Source: Pseudonocardia sp. EC080619-01
GTDB lineage: Bacteria; Actinomycetota; Actinomycetes; Mycobacteriales; Pseudonocardiaceae
Assembly: GCF_001420995.1 (NCBI RefSeq)
Contig: NZ_CP012184.1
Location: 2,340,501-2,404,500 of the forward strand
Reading direction: 5' to 3'
Length of the DNA: 64,000 bases
The translations under genes were made by a program, and so were the position numbers. Each line of letters begins with the position of its first letter. The stretch's first letter is position 1. Under the pieces are notes generated by a model. The model searched no databases. It saw only the letters and a list, made by a program, of their open reading frames with translations, and was not told the origin of the DNA. Positions 57,343-64,000 of this stretch are shown piece after piece.

Positions 57343-57563
57343 GGACTCCTCCTCTCGCGATACGCGGACGATACCGCCCCGTCATCCGGTGGTCAGCACG
57401 ATCGCGATCCGCCTCACGCTCCCGATCTGGATCGGTCACGCGAACGATCGGGCCGGAACCCGTCCGTCGGAGCAGGTCCGGGGCCGCCGGACCGGGATCC
57501 CGGCGGGCTCACTACCGTCAGGGAGTTACGTCCGCAGCACCGGGATCTCCGGGAGGACCATCC

Positions 57564-58460
57564 GTGCAGTCGCCCACCCTCCCGGCGCCCGGCCGGGGCG
57601 CCGACCGCGGTACCGGCCCGGGGCCGGACCGGGGCACCGACCGGCGCACCACCGTGCACCGCGTGGTCGCCGCCGTCCTGGCCGTCGTCGCCGTGCTCGT
57701 GCTGGCCGATCTCGGCACCGCCGCCGCGGCCGAGTCCGGGATCTCCCGCCAGATGCGCGACCGGCTCGGCCTCCCCGAGGACCCGGCGGTGCAGGTGCAG
57801 GGGATCTCGTTCCTCGCGCAGGCCGTGACCGGCCGCTACGACCGGATCGACGTCTCCATGCAGCGGGTGCCGATCGGCCCGCTGCAGACCCCCGAGGTGG
57901 AGGTGCAGATGCACGGCGTGCGGGCGCCCCTGTCCGACCTGATCGGCTCGGGGCCGTCCCGGTTCCGTGCGGCGGCCGCCGAGGGGATCGTCCGGATCGG
58001 CCCGATGGACGTGCGCCGGCTGGTCGTCGCCGCCGGGGGTCCCGCCGCCGGTGTGGAGCGCCTGACCGCCGAGGAGGTCGAGGCGAACGACATCGACACG
58101 GTGATCCGCGAGGGTGCGGACCCCACCCTGCGCGGGCTCGACCCGCGGAACGCGGCTCGGTTCGTGGCCGAGATGCCGGTCGACGGCGAGGACGCGAAGG
58201 TCGCGGTGCTGAGCGCGCTCGTCGTCTCGGACGGGAAGCTGCGGATCGTGCCCCGCGACGTCCGCGAGTACGAGACGCACGAGCCCGTCCCGGCCGCGGT
58301 GCGGGACTCCCTCATGTCGGCGATGGCCGTCGAGGTCGACCCGGGCCGGCTGCCGCTCGGTGTCACGCCGACGTCGGTCTCGGTGCCGGAGTTCAACGTC
58401 CTGGAGATCTCCGGGGCCGTCCGGGACCTGGGCGTCGGCTCCGACCGGACGTCGGACTGA
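57564..58460 (+). CDS. LmeA-like (DUF2993) phospholipid-binding protein
   Basis: A 298-residue protein. A basic N-terminus and one membrane helix (VVAAVLAVVAVLVLADLGTA) precede the DUF2993 domain (QVQGISFLAQAVTGRYDRIDVSMQRVPIG). In mycobacteria LmeA binds phospholipids in the periplasm and helps elongate lipomannan. GTG at 57564 has GGGAGGACC upstream. The thioredoxin gene follows 7 bp later, so they are an operon. Confidence 0.85.
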   Translation: MQSPTLPAPGRGADRGTGPGPDRGTDRRTTVHRVVAAVLAVVAVLVLADLGTAAAAESGISRQMRDRLGLPEDPAVQVQGISFLAQAVTGRYDRIDVSMQRVPIGPLQTPEVEVQMHGVRAPLSDLIGSGPSRFRAAAAEGIVRIGPMDVRRLVVAAGGPAAGVERLTAEEVEANDIDTVIREGADPTLRGLDPRNAARFVAEMPVDGEDAKVAVLSALVVSDGKLRIVPRDVREYETHEPVPAAVRDSLMSAMAVEVDPGRLPLGVTPTSVSVPEFNVLEISGAVRDLGVGSDRTSD

Positions 58461-58467
58461 GGCACCG

Positions 58468-58917
58468 GTGAGCGGTACCGGTCTCGTCGTGCTGCTCGTC
58501 GTCCTCGTGGTGACGACGGCGGCCGGTCTCGTCCTGCGCGCCCGCTCCGGTGCCGTCCGCCGGTCCGCCCCGGCCGGTCCCACCGGTCCCGGCTGGGAGC
58601 TCGCGGGCGTCGACCCCGCGGGACGGCGGGCGCTGCTGCTGCAGCTGTCGTCGCCGGTGTGCACGCCCTGCCGGCAGACCTCCGTGCTGCTCGCCGGGCT
58701 CGCCGCCGACGACCCCGGGCTGGCACACGTGGAGATCGACGTGGCCGACCGGGTCGACGTCGCGCGCGCACTGGGCGTCATGCGCACCCCGACCACCGTC
58801 GTCTTCGACGGGCGCGGCGCCGAGCTGCTGCGCGTCGCGGGGGTGCCGCGGACCGGCGAGCTCGTCGCCGCGCTCCCGGCGCCGGACGGTCCGGGCCCTG
58901 CCGCACCCGCCATGTGA
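58468..58917 (+). CDS. Membrane-anchored thioredoxin-family protein
   Basis: A 149-residue protein. An N-terminal membrane helix (LVVLLVVLVVTTAAGLVL) precedes a thioredoxin fold with the active site C65-T-P-C68 and cis-Pro in MRTPTTVVFDG. The CTPC pair favours reduction or isomerisation of disulfides. The orientation of the domain is not certain. It directly precedes the sulfur-transfer unit at 58976. Confidence 0.87.
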   Translation: MSGTGLVVLLVVLVVTTAAGLVLRARSGAVRRSAPAGPTGPGWELAGVDPAGRRALLLQLSSPVCTPCRQTSVLLAGLAADDPGLAHVEIDVADRVDVARALGVMRTPTTVVFDGRGAELLRVAGVPRTGELVAALPAPDGPGPAAPAM

Positions 58918-58975
58918 CCGATCGGCCGCACCGGACGGGTGCACGGATCCCGCCGGTTCGGCTACCCTCGCCACT

Positions 58976-59050
58976 GTGAACTGGCCGCTGACCCGACGCC
59001 GCACGGTCGATCTGTGCCGTCTCGCCGGCTGCCTCTGTCTCGACTCCTGA
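58976..59050 (+). CDS. Cysteine-rich leader peptide
   Basis: A 24-residue peptide, VNWPLTRRRTVDLCRLAGCLCLDS, opens at a GTG with TACCCT 7 bp before it, so the mRNA is probably leaderless. The LCRLAGCLC part matches short actinobacterial leader peptides in front of sulfur genes; in mycobacteria such peptides control downstream genes by ribosome stalling when cysteine is scarce. It precedes DUF4395, sulfurtransferase and DUF1416 genes by 71 bp. Its role here is inferred by similarity. Confidence 0.82.
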   Translation: MNWPLTRRRTVDLCRLAGCLCLDS

Positions 59051-59121
59051 TCCGCGTGCCCTGAAGGCCGACACGTCGTACCGACGACCGGCCGTCGCCC
59101 CGGTCCACAGGAGTCACCCCC

Positions 59122-59586
59122 ATGTCCGTCACGGACCCCGGACCCGTGCGCACCGAGCCCCGGCTCGACCCGCGCGGTGTCCGGTTCTCCGCCGCGGTCA
59201 CCACCGTCGTACTGGCGCTGGTGCTGCTGTCCGGCAGCGGCCTGCTCGTCACAGCGCAGGCCGTCGTCTTCGCCGTCGGCGCGTTCGCCGGCATGCGGTT
59301 CGCGCCCTACGGGGTGATGTACCGCTCCCTGCTCGCCCGGCGGCTCGGGCCGACGTCCGAGTGGGAGGACGCCGCCCCGGTCCGCTTCTCGCAGACCGTC
59401 GGCCTGGTGTTCACCGCCGTCGCCGCGGCGGGCTACCTGACCGGGTTGACCGCGCTCGGTGTCGTCGCCACGGCGGCGGCCCTCGCGGCGGCCCTCCTCA
59501 ACGCGGCCTTCGGCTACTGCCTGGGCTGCGAGATGTACGGGCTCCTCGCCCGCCTGCGCCCCGGCCCGGCCGGGGCGCGTTCCTGA
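59122..59586 (+). CDS. DUF4395 membrane protein
   Basis: A 154-residue protein with four membrane helices and the DUF4395 hallmarks: LDPRGVRFSAAVTTVV near the start, and the late Cys pair FGYCLGCEMYGLL. DUF4395 genes often sit beside thiosulfate sulfurtransferases and thioredoxins, which suggests a role in moving sulfur or electrons across the membrane. ATG at 59122 follows AGGAG. It is the first structural gene after the leader. Confidence 0.88.
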   Translation: MSVTDPGPVRTEPRLDPRGVRFSAAVTTVVLALVLLSGSGLLVTAQAVVFAVGAFAGMRFAPYGVMYRSLLARRLGPTSEWEDAAPVRFSQTVGLVFTAVAAAGYLTGLTALGVVATAAALAAALLNAAFGYCLGCEMYGLLARLRPGPAGARS

Positions 59587-59624
59587 CCCGTCACCCAGCA
59601 CACGATTTCGGGAGAGATTCGAAC

Positions 59625-60461
59625 ATGAGCCGCGAGGACGTCCTCGTCACCGCCGACTGGGCGGAAGCGAACCTGGAGACCGACGGGGTGGTGTTCCTCG
59701 AGGTCGACGAGGACACCACCGCCTACGACGGCGGGCACATCCCCGGTGCGGTCAAGGTCAACTGGACCGACGAGCTGCAGGACCCGGTCCGCCGCGACAT
59801 CGTCACCAAGGAGCAGTTCGAGCAGCTGCTCTCGGCCAAGGGCGTCGGGCAGGACGACAAGGTCGTGCTCTACGGCGGCAACAACAACTGGTTCGCCGCC
59901 TACGCCTACTGGGAGTTCAAGCTCTACGGCCACACGAACGTCGTGCTGCTCGACGGCGGGCGCAAGAAGTGGGAGCTCGACGGCCGGACCCTGACCACCG
60001 ACGTCAAGGACCGCCCGGCGACCTCCTACACCGCCCAGGACGCCGACACCTCGATCCGCGCCTTCCGCGACGAGGTCGTCGACGCGATCGACACCAAGAA
60101 CCTGGTCGACGTCCGGTCGCCCGACGAGTTCTCCGGCAAGATCCTGGCCCCGGCCCACCTGCCGCAGGAGCAGTCGCAGCGTCCGGGTCACATCCCGTCG
60201 GCGATCAACATCCCGTGGTCGAAGGCGGCCAACGAGGACGGCACCTTCAAGTCGAACGAGGAGCTGGCCTCCCTCTACAAGGAGGCCGGGTTCGACGAGG
60301 GCCGCCCGACCATCGCCTACTGCCGCATCGGCGAGCGCTCGAGCCACACCTGGGTGGTGCTGCGCGAGCTGCTGGGGCACACCGACGTCAAGAACTACGA
60401 CGGCAGCTGGACCGAGTACGGCTCGCTCATCGGCGTGCCGATCGAGCTGGGAGCGAAGTAA
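59625..60461 (+). CDS. Thiosulfate sulfurtransferase (rhodanese)
   Basis: A 278-residue two-domain rhodanese. The first domain (about 1-125) is inactive. The second holds the active-site loop C233-R-I-G-E-R-S in YCRIGERSSHTW. It moves sulfane sulfur from thiosulfate to a thiol acceptor. The sequence is of the CysA2/SseA type found with DUF1416 and DUF4395 genes. The next gene begins 3 bp after its stop. Confidence 0.95.
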   Translation: MSREDVLVTADWAEANLETDGVVFLEVDEDTTAYDGGHIPGAVKVNWTDELQDPVRRDIVTKEQFEQLLSAKGVGQDDKVVLYGGNNNWFAAYAYWEFKLYGHTNVVLLDGGRKKWELDGRTLTTDVKDRPATSYTAQDADTSIRAFRDEVVDAIDTKNLVDVRSPDEFSGKILAPAHLPQEQSQRPGHIPSAINIPWSKAANEDGTFKSNEELASLYKEAGFDEGRPTIAYCRIGERSSHTWVVLRELLGHTDVKNYDGSWTEYGSLIGVPIELGAK

Positions 60462-60463
60462 GC

Positions 60464-60763
60464 ATGTGTGGAGCCCCTGACCAGTCCCTGACCCTGCCCG
60501 CGGGCACGGACCTCGAGAAGGAGACCGTGCTGGCCGGGCGCGTCGTCGCCGGCGGCGAGCCGGTCGGCGGGGCGTTCGTCCGCCTGCTGGACGGCACCGG
60601 CGAGTTCACCGCGGAGGTCGTGTCCTCGGCCTCGGGTGACTTCCGGTTCTTCGCCGCCCCCGGCAGCTGGACCGTCCGGGCGCTCTCGCGCTCCGGCAAC
60701 GGCCAGTCCGCGCTCGTCGCCGACGGGCCGGGCCTGCACCAGGCGGAGATCGCCGTCGCCTGA
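60464..60763 (+). CDS. DUF1416-family protein
   Basis: A 99-residue protein beginning MCGAPDQSL, with a Cys at position 2, then a transthyretin-like beta fold (VLAGRVVAGGEPVGGAFVRLLDGTGEFTAEVVSSASGDFRFFAAPGSW). DUF1416 always lies next to the rhodanese gene in actinobacteria, and the conserved Cys suggests it accepts or carries sulfur. Function is not proven. Confidence 0.92.
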   Translation: MCGAPDQSLTLPAGTDLEKETVLAGRVVAGGEPVGGAFVRLLDGTGEFTAEVVSSASGDFRFFAAPGSWTVRALSRSGNGQSALVADGPGLHQAEIAVA

Positions 60764-60774
60764 GTTCCGGCACC

Positions 60775-60811
60775 CGAACGCCGCCCCGGACCGTGTCCGG
60801 GGCGGCGTTCG
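60775..60811 (+). terminator. Terminator of the sulfur-transfer operon
   Basis: CGAACGCCGCCCCGGA (60775-60790) and TCCGGGGCGGCGTTCG (60796-60811) form a perfect 16-bp stem with a 5-base loop, 11 bp past the DUF1416 stop. Confidence 0.85.
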
Positions 60812-60847
60812 TCGTTCCGGGGACGGCCGCTAGTAGGCTGGCGCGCC

Positions 60848-61018
60848 GTGCACTGGTTCTCCACCGGGTTGTTGATCGCCCTGTCCGCGGGAACCGCCGC
60901 CTGGGCCGGGTGGCTGCTCCGGCGCCTGTTCGTCGTCGAGCCCGCCGCGGCCGGGGACGGCGAGCGTCCCGCCCCCGACGACGCCGCCGACCATCACAGC
61001 GAGGAGCCGATCCCGTGA
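60848..61018 (+). CDS. Small single-helix membrane protein
   Basis: A 56-residue protein from GTG 60848 with one membrane helix (WFSTGLLIALSAGTAAWAGWLL) and an acidic His/Asp/Glu tail. TAGGCT 8 bp upstream hints at a leaderless start. Its stop overlaps the next gene (GTGA), so it is co-translated with the nitrobindin-like protein. No family is known to me. Confidence 0.6.
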   Translation: MHWFSTGLLIALSAGTAAWAGWLLRRLFVVEPAAAGDGERPAPDDAADHHSEEPIP

Positions 61019-61653
61019 CCGATCCCGAATCCGGCACCGACGAGCAGCTGCAGACCACGATCACCGGCCCGGAGAACGCCGCGCCGGACTCGCCGCGGCG
61101 CAATAGGCCGCAGTGGGAGGACCTGCCCGTCACCGACGACACCGCGAACCTGCGTCAGGGCCCGGACCTGCACGAGTGGTGCCTGGGTGTGCTGCCGCTG
61201 GTCGGCGTCTGGCGCGGCGACGGCGAGCTGGTCGACCCGGCGTCCGGCGAGCCGCGGCCGTTCGGGCAGCAGCTCACCTTCGCCCACGACGGGCGCGCCT
61301 TCCTGACCTTCGAGTCGCGGACCTGGCTGCTGGGGCAGGACGGCGAGACCGGCGACCTGCTCGAGCGGGAGACCGGCTTCTGGCGCCCGCAGGAGGACGG
61401 CTCGCTGGAGGTCGTGCTCGCCGACAGCAGCGGCCTGGTCGCGATCCTCTACGGCCCCAAGGGCGACATGCGTTCCTGGGAGATCGAGTCCGACGCCGTC
61501 GCCCGCACGGCCTCGGCCCGGCCCACGGTCGCCTCGAAGCGCCTCTACGGCCTCGTCAACCAGGGCGACCTCGCCTACGTCGACGAGCGCGCGGTCGACG
61601 GCGGGCAGCTGACGCCGTACATGTCGGCGGTGCTGCGCCGCGTCGTCGGCTGA
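61015..61653 (+). CDS. FABP/nitrobindin-like protein
   Basis: A 212-residue protein with a ten-strand beta barrel of the nitrobindin type. GVWRGDGE matches the conserved GxWxGxG, then QQLTFAHDGRAFLTFESRTW. Nitrobindins bind haem and handle peroxynitrite. The proximal His usually seen near the C-terminus is not evident (LTPYMSAVLRR here), so haem binding is uncertain. The N-terminal 45 residues are an extra low-complexity tail. GTG at 61015 overlaps the small gene upstream. Confidence 0.82.
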   Translation: MTDPESGTDEQLQTTITGPENAAPDSPRRNRPQWEDLPVTDDTANLRQGPDLHEWCLGVLPLVGVWRGDGELVDPASGEPRPFGQQLTFAHDGRAFLTFESRTWLLGQDGETGDLLERETGFWRPQEDGSLEVVLADSSGLVAILYGPKGDMRSWEIESDAVARTASARPTVASKRLYGLVNQGDLAYVDERAVDGGQLTPYMSAVLRRVVG

Positions 61654-61661
61654 GCGGCCCG

Positions 61662-62276
61662 GTGGCCGACGCCGCGGTCCGTCCCTGCGGGAGCAGGGCG
61701 CTGCTGTTCGAGGTGCCCAACGCGGCCGAGGTGGCCGCGATCGTCGCCGCCGTCCGGGCGGCCGGCCTGTCCGAGGTGACGGAGCTGGTCCCGGCGGCGC
61801 GCACGGTGCTGGTCGAGGTCGCGCCCGGGGCGTCGACCGAGCGGGTGCGCGAGGTCGTCCGCGACGCGGACCCGGCCACCACGCCTCCCGGCACCGGCAC
61901 GGTGCACACGATCCCGGTCGTCTACGACGGCGCCGACCTCCGGCTGATCGCCGAGACCGCCGGGATCGACGTCGACGAGGTCGTCGCCCTGCACAGCGGC
62001 GCCGAGTACACGGTGGACTTCTGCGGGTTCGCGCCCGGTTTCGGGTACCTCTCCGGGCTGCCGGAACCGCTGCGCCAGCCACGGCTGGAGAGTTCGCGGA
62101 CCGCGGTCCCGGCCGGCTCGGTCGGGATCGCCGACGTCTACAGCTGCGTCTACCCGCGCCGTTCCCCCGGCGGCTGGCGGCTGATCGGGCGCACCGACAC
62201 CGTCCTGTTCGACCCGTCGGCCGAGCGGCCCGCACTGCTCACCCCGGGCGACCGGGTGCGGTTCGAGGCCCGGTGA
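61662..62276 (+). CDS. pxpB: 5-oxoprolinase subunit B
   Basis: A 204-residue protein of the PxpB/KipI family (AHS1). YTVDFCGFAPGFGYLSGLPEPL and VPAGSVGIADVYSCVYPRRSPGGWRLIGRT are diagnostic. With PxpA and PxpC it hydrolyses 5-oxoproline, a damage product of glutamate and glutamine, using ATP. GTG at 61662 begins 8 bp past the nitrobindin-like stop. The C subunit overlaps its end. Confidence 0.92.
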   Translation: MADAAVRPCGSRALLFEVPNAAEVAAIVAAVRAAGLSEVTELVPAARTVLVEVAPGASTERVREVVRDADPATTPPGTGTVHTIPVVYDGADLRLIAETAGIDVDEVVALHSGAEYTVDFCGFAPGFGYLSGLPEPLRQPRLESSRTAVPAGSVGIADVYSCVYPRRSPGGWRLIGRTDTVLFDPSAERPALLTPGDRVRFEAR

Positions 62277-63136
62277 GCGCGCTGGAGGTGCTGCGGGCCG
62301 GCCCGCAGGCGCTCGTCACCGACCGCGGGCGGCCGGGCCACGCCCACCTCGGGGTCCCGCCGTCGGGCGCGCTCGACGGTCCGGCCTACGAGCTCGGGAA
62401 CCGGCTGGTCGGCAACCCCGGCGGCGCGGCCGGGCTCGAGCTCCTCGGCGGCGGCCTGCGGGTGCGTGCGCGGGGCGCGCGCGTCGTCGCGGTGACCGGG
62501 GCTCCGGCCCCGGTGCGGGTCGCCGGGCGGGCCGCCGCCTCGCACACCGCCGTCTACCTGCCGGACGGTGCGGAGCTCGAGATCGGCAGGCCGGTCGGGG
62601 GCCTGCGGGTGTACCTCGCCGTCGACGGTGGGGTGGACGTCGAGCCGGCCCTCGGCAGCCGCAGCACCGACCTGCTGTCCGGGCTCGGGCCCGCCCCGGT
62701 CGCCGACGGCGACGAGCTGCCCGTGGGCCCGGGGTCCGGCACGGTGCCGGAGACCGGCCCGGTCCCCGTGTCGCTGCCGGTCGCCCCGGTCCGCCTGCGG
62801 GTGCGGTTCGGGCCCCGCGCCGACTGGTTCACCGACGCCCGCCGCGCACTCCTCGATCCGACGTGGACGGTCACACCGGACGGCAACCGGATCGGGATCC
62901 GGCTCGACGGACCGTCGCCGGAACGGCTCCCTGACGCGCGGGACCGGGAGCTGCCCAGCGAGGGCATGGTGACGGGCTCGGTGCAGGTCCCGCCGGACGG
63001 CCCGCCGGTGGTGTTCCTCGCCGACCACCCGACGACCGGCGGCTACCCGGTGATCGCGGTCGTGGAACCGGCGGACCTGCCGCTGCTGGCCCAGGCGCCG
63101 CCGGGCACCCCGGTCCGGTTCACCGCGACGGCCTGA
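62273..63136 (+). CDS. pxpC: 5-oxoprolinase subunit C
   Basis: A 287-residue AHS2-domain protein (PxpC/KipA). VTDRGRPGHAHLGVPPSGALDGPAYELGNRLVGN, LRVYLAVDGGVDV and LPSEGMVTGSVQVPPDGPPVVFLADHPTTGGYPVIAVV are typical. GTG overlaps the pxpB stop. The metal enzyme PxpA is not in the window, so it must lie elsewhere. Confidence 0.93.
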   Translation: MSALEVLRAGPQALVTDRGRPGHAHLGVPPSGALDGPAYELGNRLVGNPGGAAGLELLGGGLRVRARGARVVAVTGAPAPVRVAGRAAASHTAVYLPDGAELEIGRPVGGLRVYLAVDGGVDVEPALGSRSTDLLSGLGPAPVADGDELPVGPGSGTVPETGPVPVSLPVAPVRLRVRFGPRADWFTDARRALLDPTWTVTPDGNRIGIRLDGPSPERLPDARDRELPSEGMVTGSVQVPPDGPPVVFLADHPTTGGYPVIAVVEPADLPLLAQAPPGTPVRFTATA

Positions 63137-64000
63137 TCAGCCGCGACCGGCGTCCTCACCGTCCAGGATGGTCCGGACGTCGGCGGTGGCCAGACCCGAC
63201 AACCGTCCGATCTGGACGGGATCGAGACCGCACTCGTGCAGGTGCCGGACGGCTCCGGCCAGCTCCTCGCGGCGCCGGCGCAGGACGTCGCCGAGCTGCT
63301 CGATCCGGTCGCGGGAGTCGTCGAGGGTCCGGGTCGCGTCGAGCGCACGGGCGGGGTCGGCGAGCAGCACGCCGAGCAGCCGGTCTCGGGCGTCCACGCC
63401 CGCCGCGGGAACGGCCTGGGTCGACGGCACCACCGACAGCGGCAGCTCCTGCTGGCCACCGGTCTCCGGCTCCACGTCGTCGATCTCGGCACGGAGGATC
63501 CGGGCGCGCTGCACGGCGCGGGCGGCGAGGGCCTGCTGGACGGCCCGGGACATCGGCTCCGGGGCGCCCGCTGCTGCGGCGGCCGGGACACCGTCCGGGG
63601 CCTCGTCGGCGGCGGCCCGGTCCGCGGTGGCGTCCGCGGAGCCCCGGTCTCCGCAGGGCAGGTCCTCGACGGCCGGGACGGTCCGCTCGGCCGACCACGG
63701 GGGCAGCGGGCCGGTGGAGACGTCGTCGGCGACGGTGGGGTCCTCGGTGCGGGGCCTGTCCCAGGCGGTCGGGGCTGCGGTGTCGTCGGCCTCGGCCGCG
63801 GCGTCTGTGTCGGTGTCGGCGTCGACGGCGTCTGCGGCGTCGACGATCCGGAGACGGGCGGCCGGACGGGTGGTGGCCGCGGCGGCGCCCGGGGTGTCGC
63901 CGGGGTCCTGTGCCGGGTCATCGGGGTCCGGGGCCGCCGCATCGGAGCCCGTAGCCGCCGTACGGGGGTCCGGGGCCGCCGTACCGGGATCCGGGGTCGT
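63137..64000 (-). CDS. Partial Asp/Ala/Pro-rich protein of unknown function
   Basis: The frame runs open to the window edge, so the true start lies beyond 64000. The visible 287 residues have a long acidic, Ala/Pro/Thr-rich part with a short strand-like island (ARLRIVDAAD), then a C-terminal helical part of about 140 residues (MSRAVQQALAARAVQRARILRAEI, TRTLDDSRDRIEQLGDVLRRRREELAGAVRHL). This could form a coiled coil. No family is recognised. It converges with pxpC with no gap between stops. Confidence 0.65.
   Translation of the reverse strand, partial: TTPDPGTAAPDPRTAATGSDAAAPDPDDPAQDPGDTPGAAAATTRPAARLRIVDAADAVDADTDTDAAAEADDTAAPTAWDRPRTEDPTVADDVSTGPLPPWSAERTVPAVEDLPCGDRGSADATADRAAADEAPDGVPAAAAAGAPEPMSRAVQQALAARAVQRARILRAEIDDVEPETGGQQELPLSVVPSTQAVPAAGVDARDRLLGVLLADPARALDATRTLDDSRDRIEQLGDVLRRRREELAGAVRHLHECGLDPVQIGRLSGLATADVRTILDGEDAGRG

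Overview
The window is chromosomal DNA from a high-GC actinobacterium, most likely Pseudonocardiales and probably Pseudonocardia or a close relative. The clues are actinobacterial markers (glnR, the mycothiol gene mshD, an Lsr2-like protein, a LmbU-family regulator, DUF3040 and DUF1416 proteins), frequent GTG starts, frequent 4-bp ATGA/GTGA gene overlaps, and the 16S sequence. Genus is an inference; aligning the 16S gene would settle it.

Layout. 1-409: 3' end of pyrD. 410-1175: non-coding DNA with repeated GTTCCGCGGAAC palindromes. 1176-6746: one rRNA operon on the minus strand (16S-23S-5S) with promoter and terminator. 6747-7763: non-coding, with a 9-copy heptamer array. 7764-23910: mostly compact housekeeping and regulatory genes. 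These include a putative light-responsive partner-switching operon (SpoIIE phosphatase, CarH-like B12 sensor, STAS protein), dps, a BCCT transporter, a DtxR-type metal regulator, an SMR/TetR pair divergent from a nicotianamine synthase-like gene with a Zur-box-like site, a two-component system, a NUDIX/monooxygenase pair and a MerR-YnfA operon. 24.2-36.3 kb: accessory genes, namely an N-terminally short Lsr2 paralogue, an orphan LmbU regulator, a response regulator-kinase-TAXI protein operon, and various enzymes and regulators. 36.3-39.1 kb: a decayed island ending at tRNA-Lys(TTT). It holds TetR, IS481-like, PP2C and tyrosine-recombinase remnants and one intact secreted-protein gene. 39.2-44.9 kb: SodC-like lipoprotein, DusB, diguanylate cyclase, LCP protein. 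44.9-54.8 kb: a phosphate block with two phoU genes, dodecin, PPK2, a P-type ATPase and pstSCAB, with three PHO boxes. 55-57.3 kb: mshD and glnR. 57.5-60.8 kb: LmeA-like protein, thioredoxin, then a cysteine-rich leader peptide ahead of DUF4395, a sulfurtransferase and DUF1416. 60.8-64 kb: small membrane protein, nitrobindin-like protein, pxpBC, and a partial Asp/Ala/Pro-rich protein.

How the parts work together. The Pst system imports phosphate, PhoU proteins probably signal its status, PPK2 handles polyphosphate, and GlnR next door controls nitrogen genes, so this is a nutrient-control neighbourhood. The 9.2-12.3 kb operon would link cobalamin photochemistry to sigma-factor control. The 58.9-60.8 kb operon looks like a sulfur-transfer unit attenuated by cysteine supply. 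The strongest candidates for under-described biology are the B12/partner-switching operon, the Cys-leader operon, the lone nicotianamine synthase-like gene, the permease-less TAXI/two-component operon and the short Lsr2 protein.
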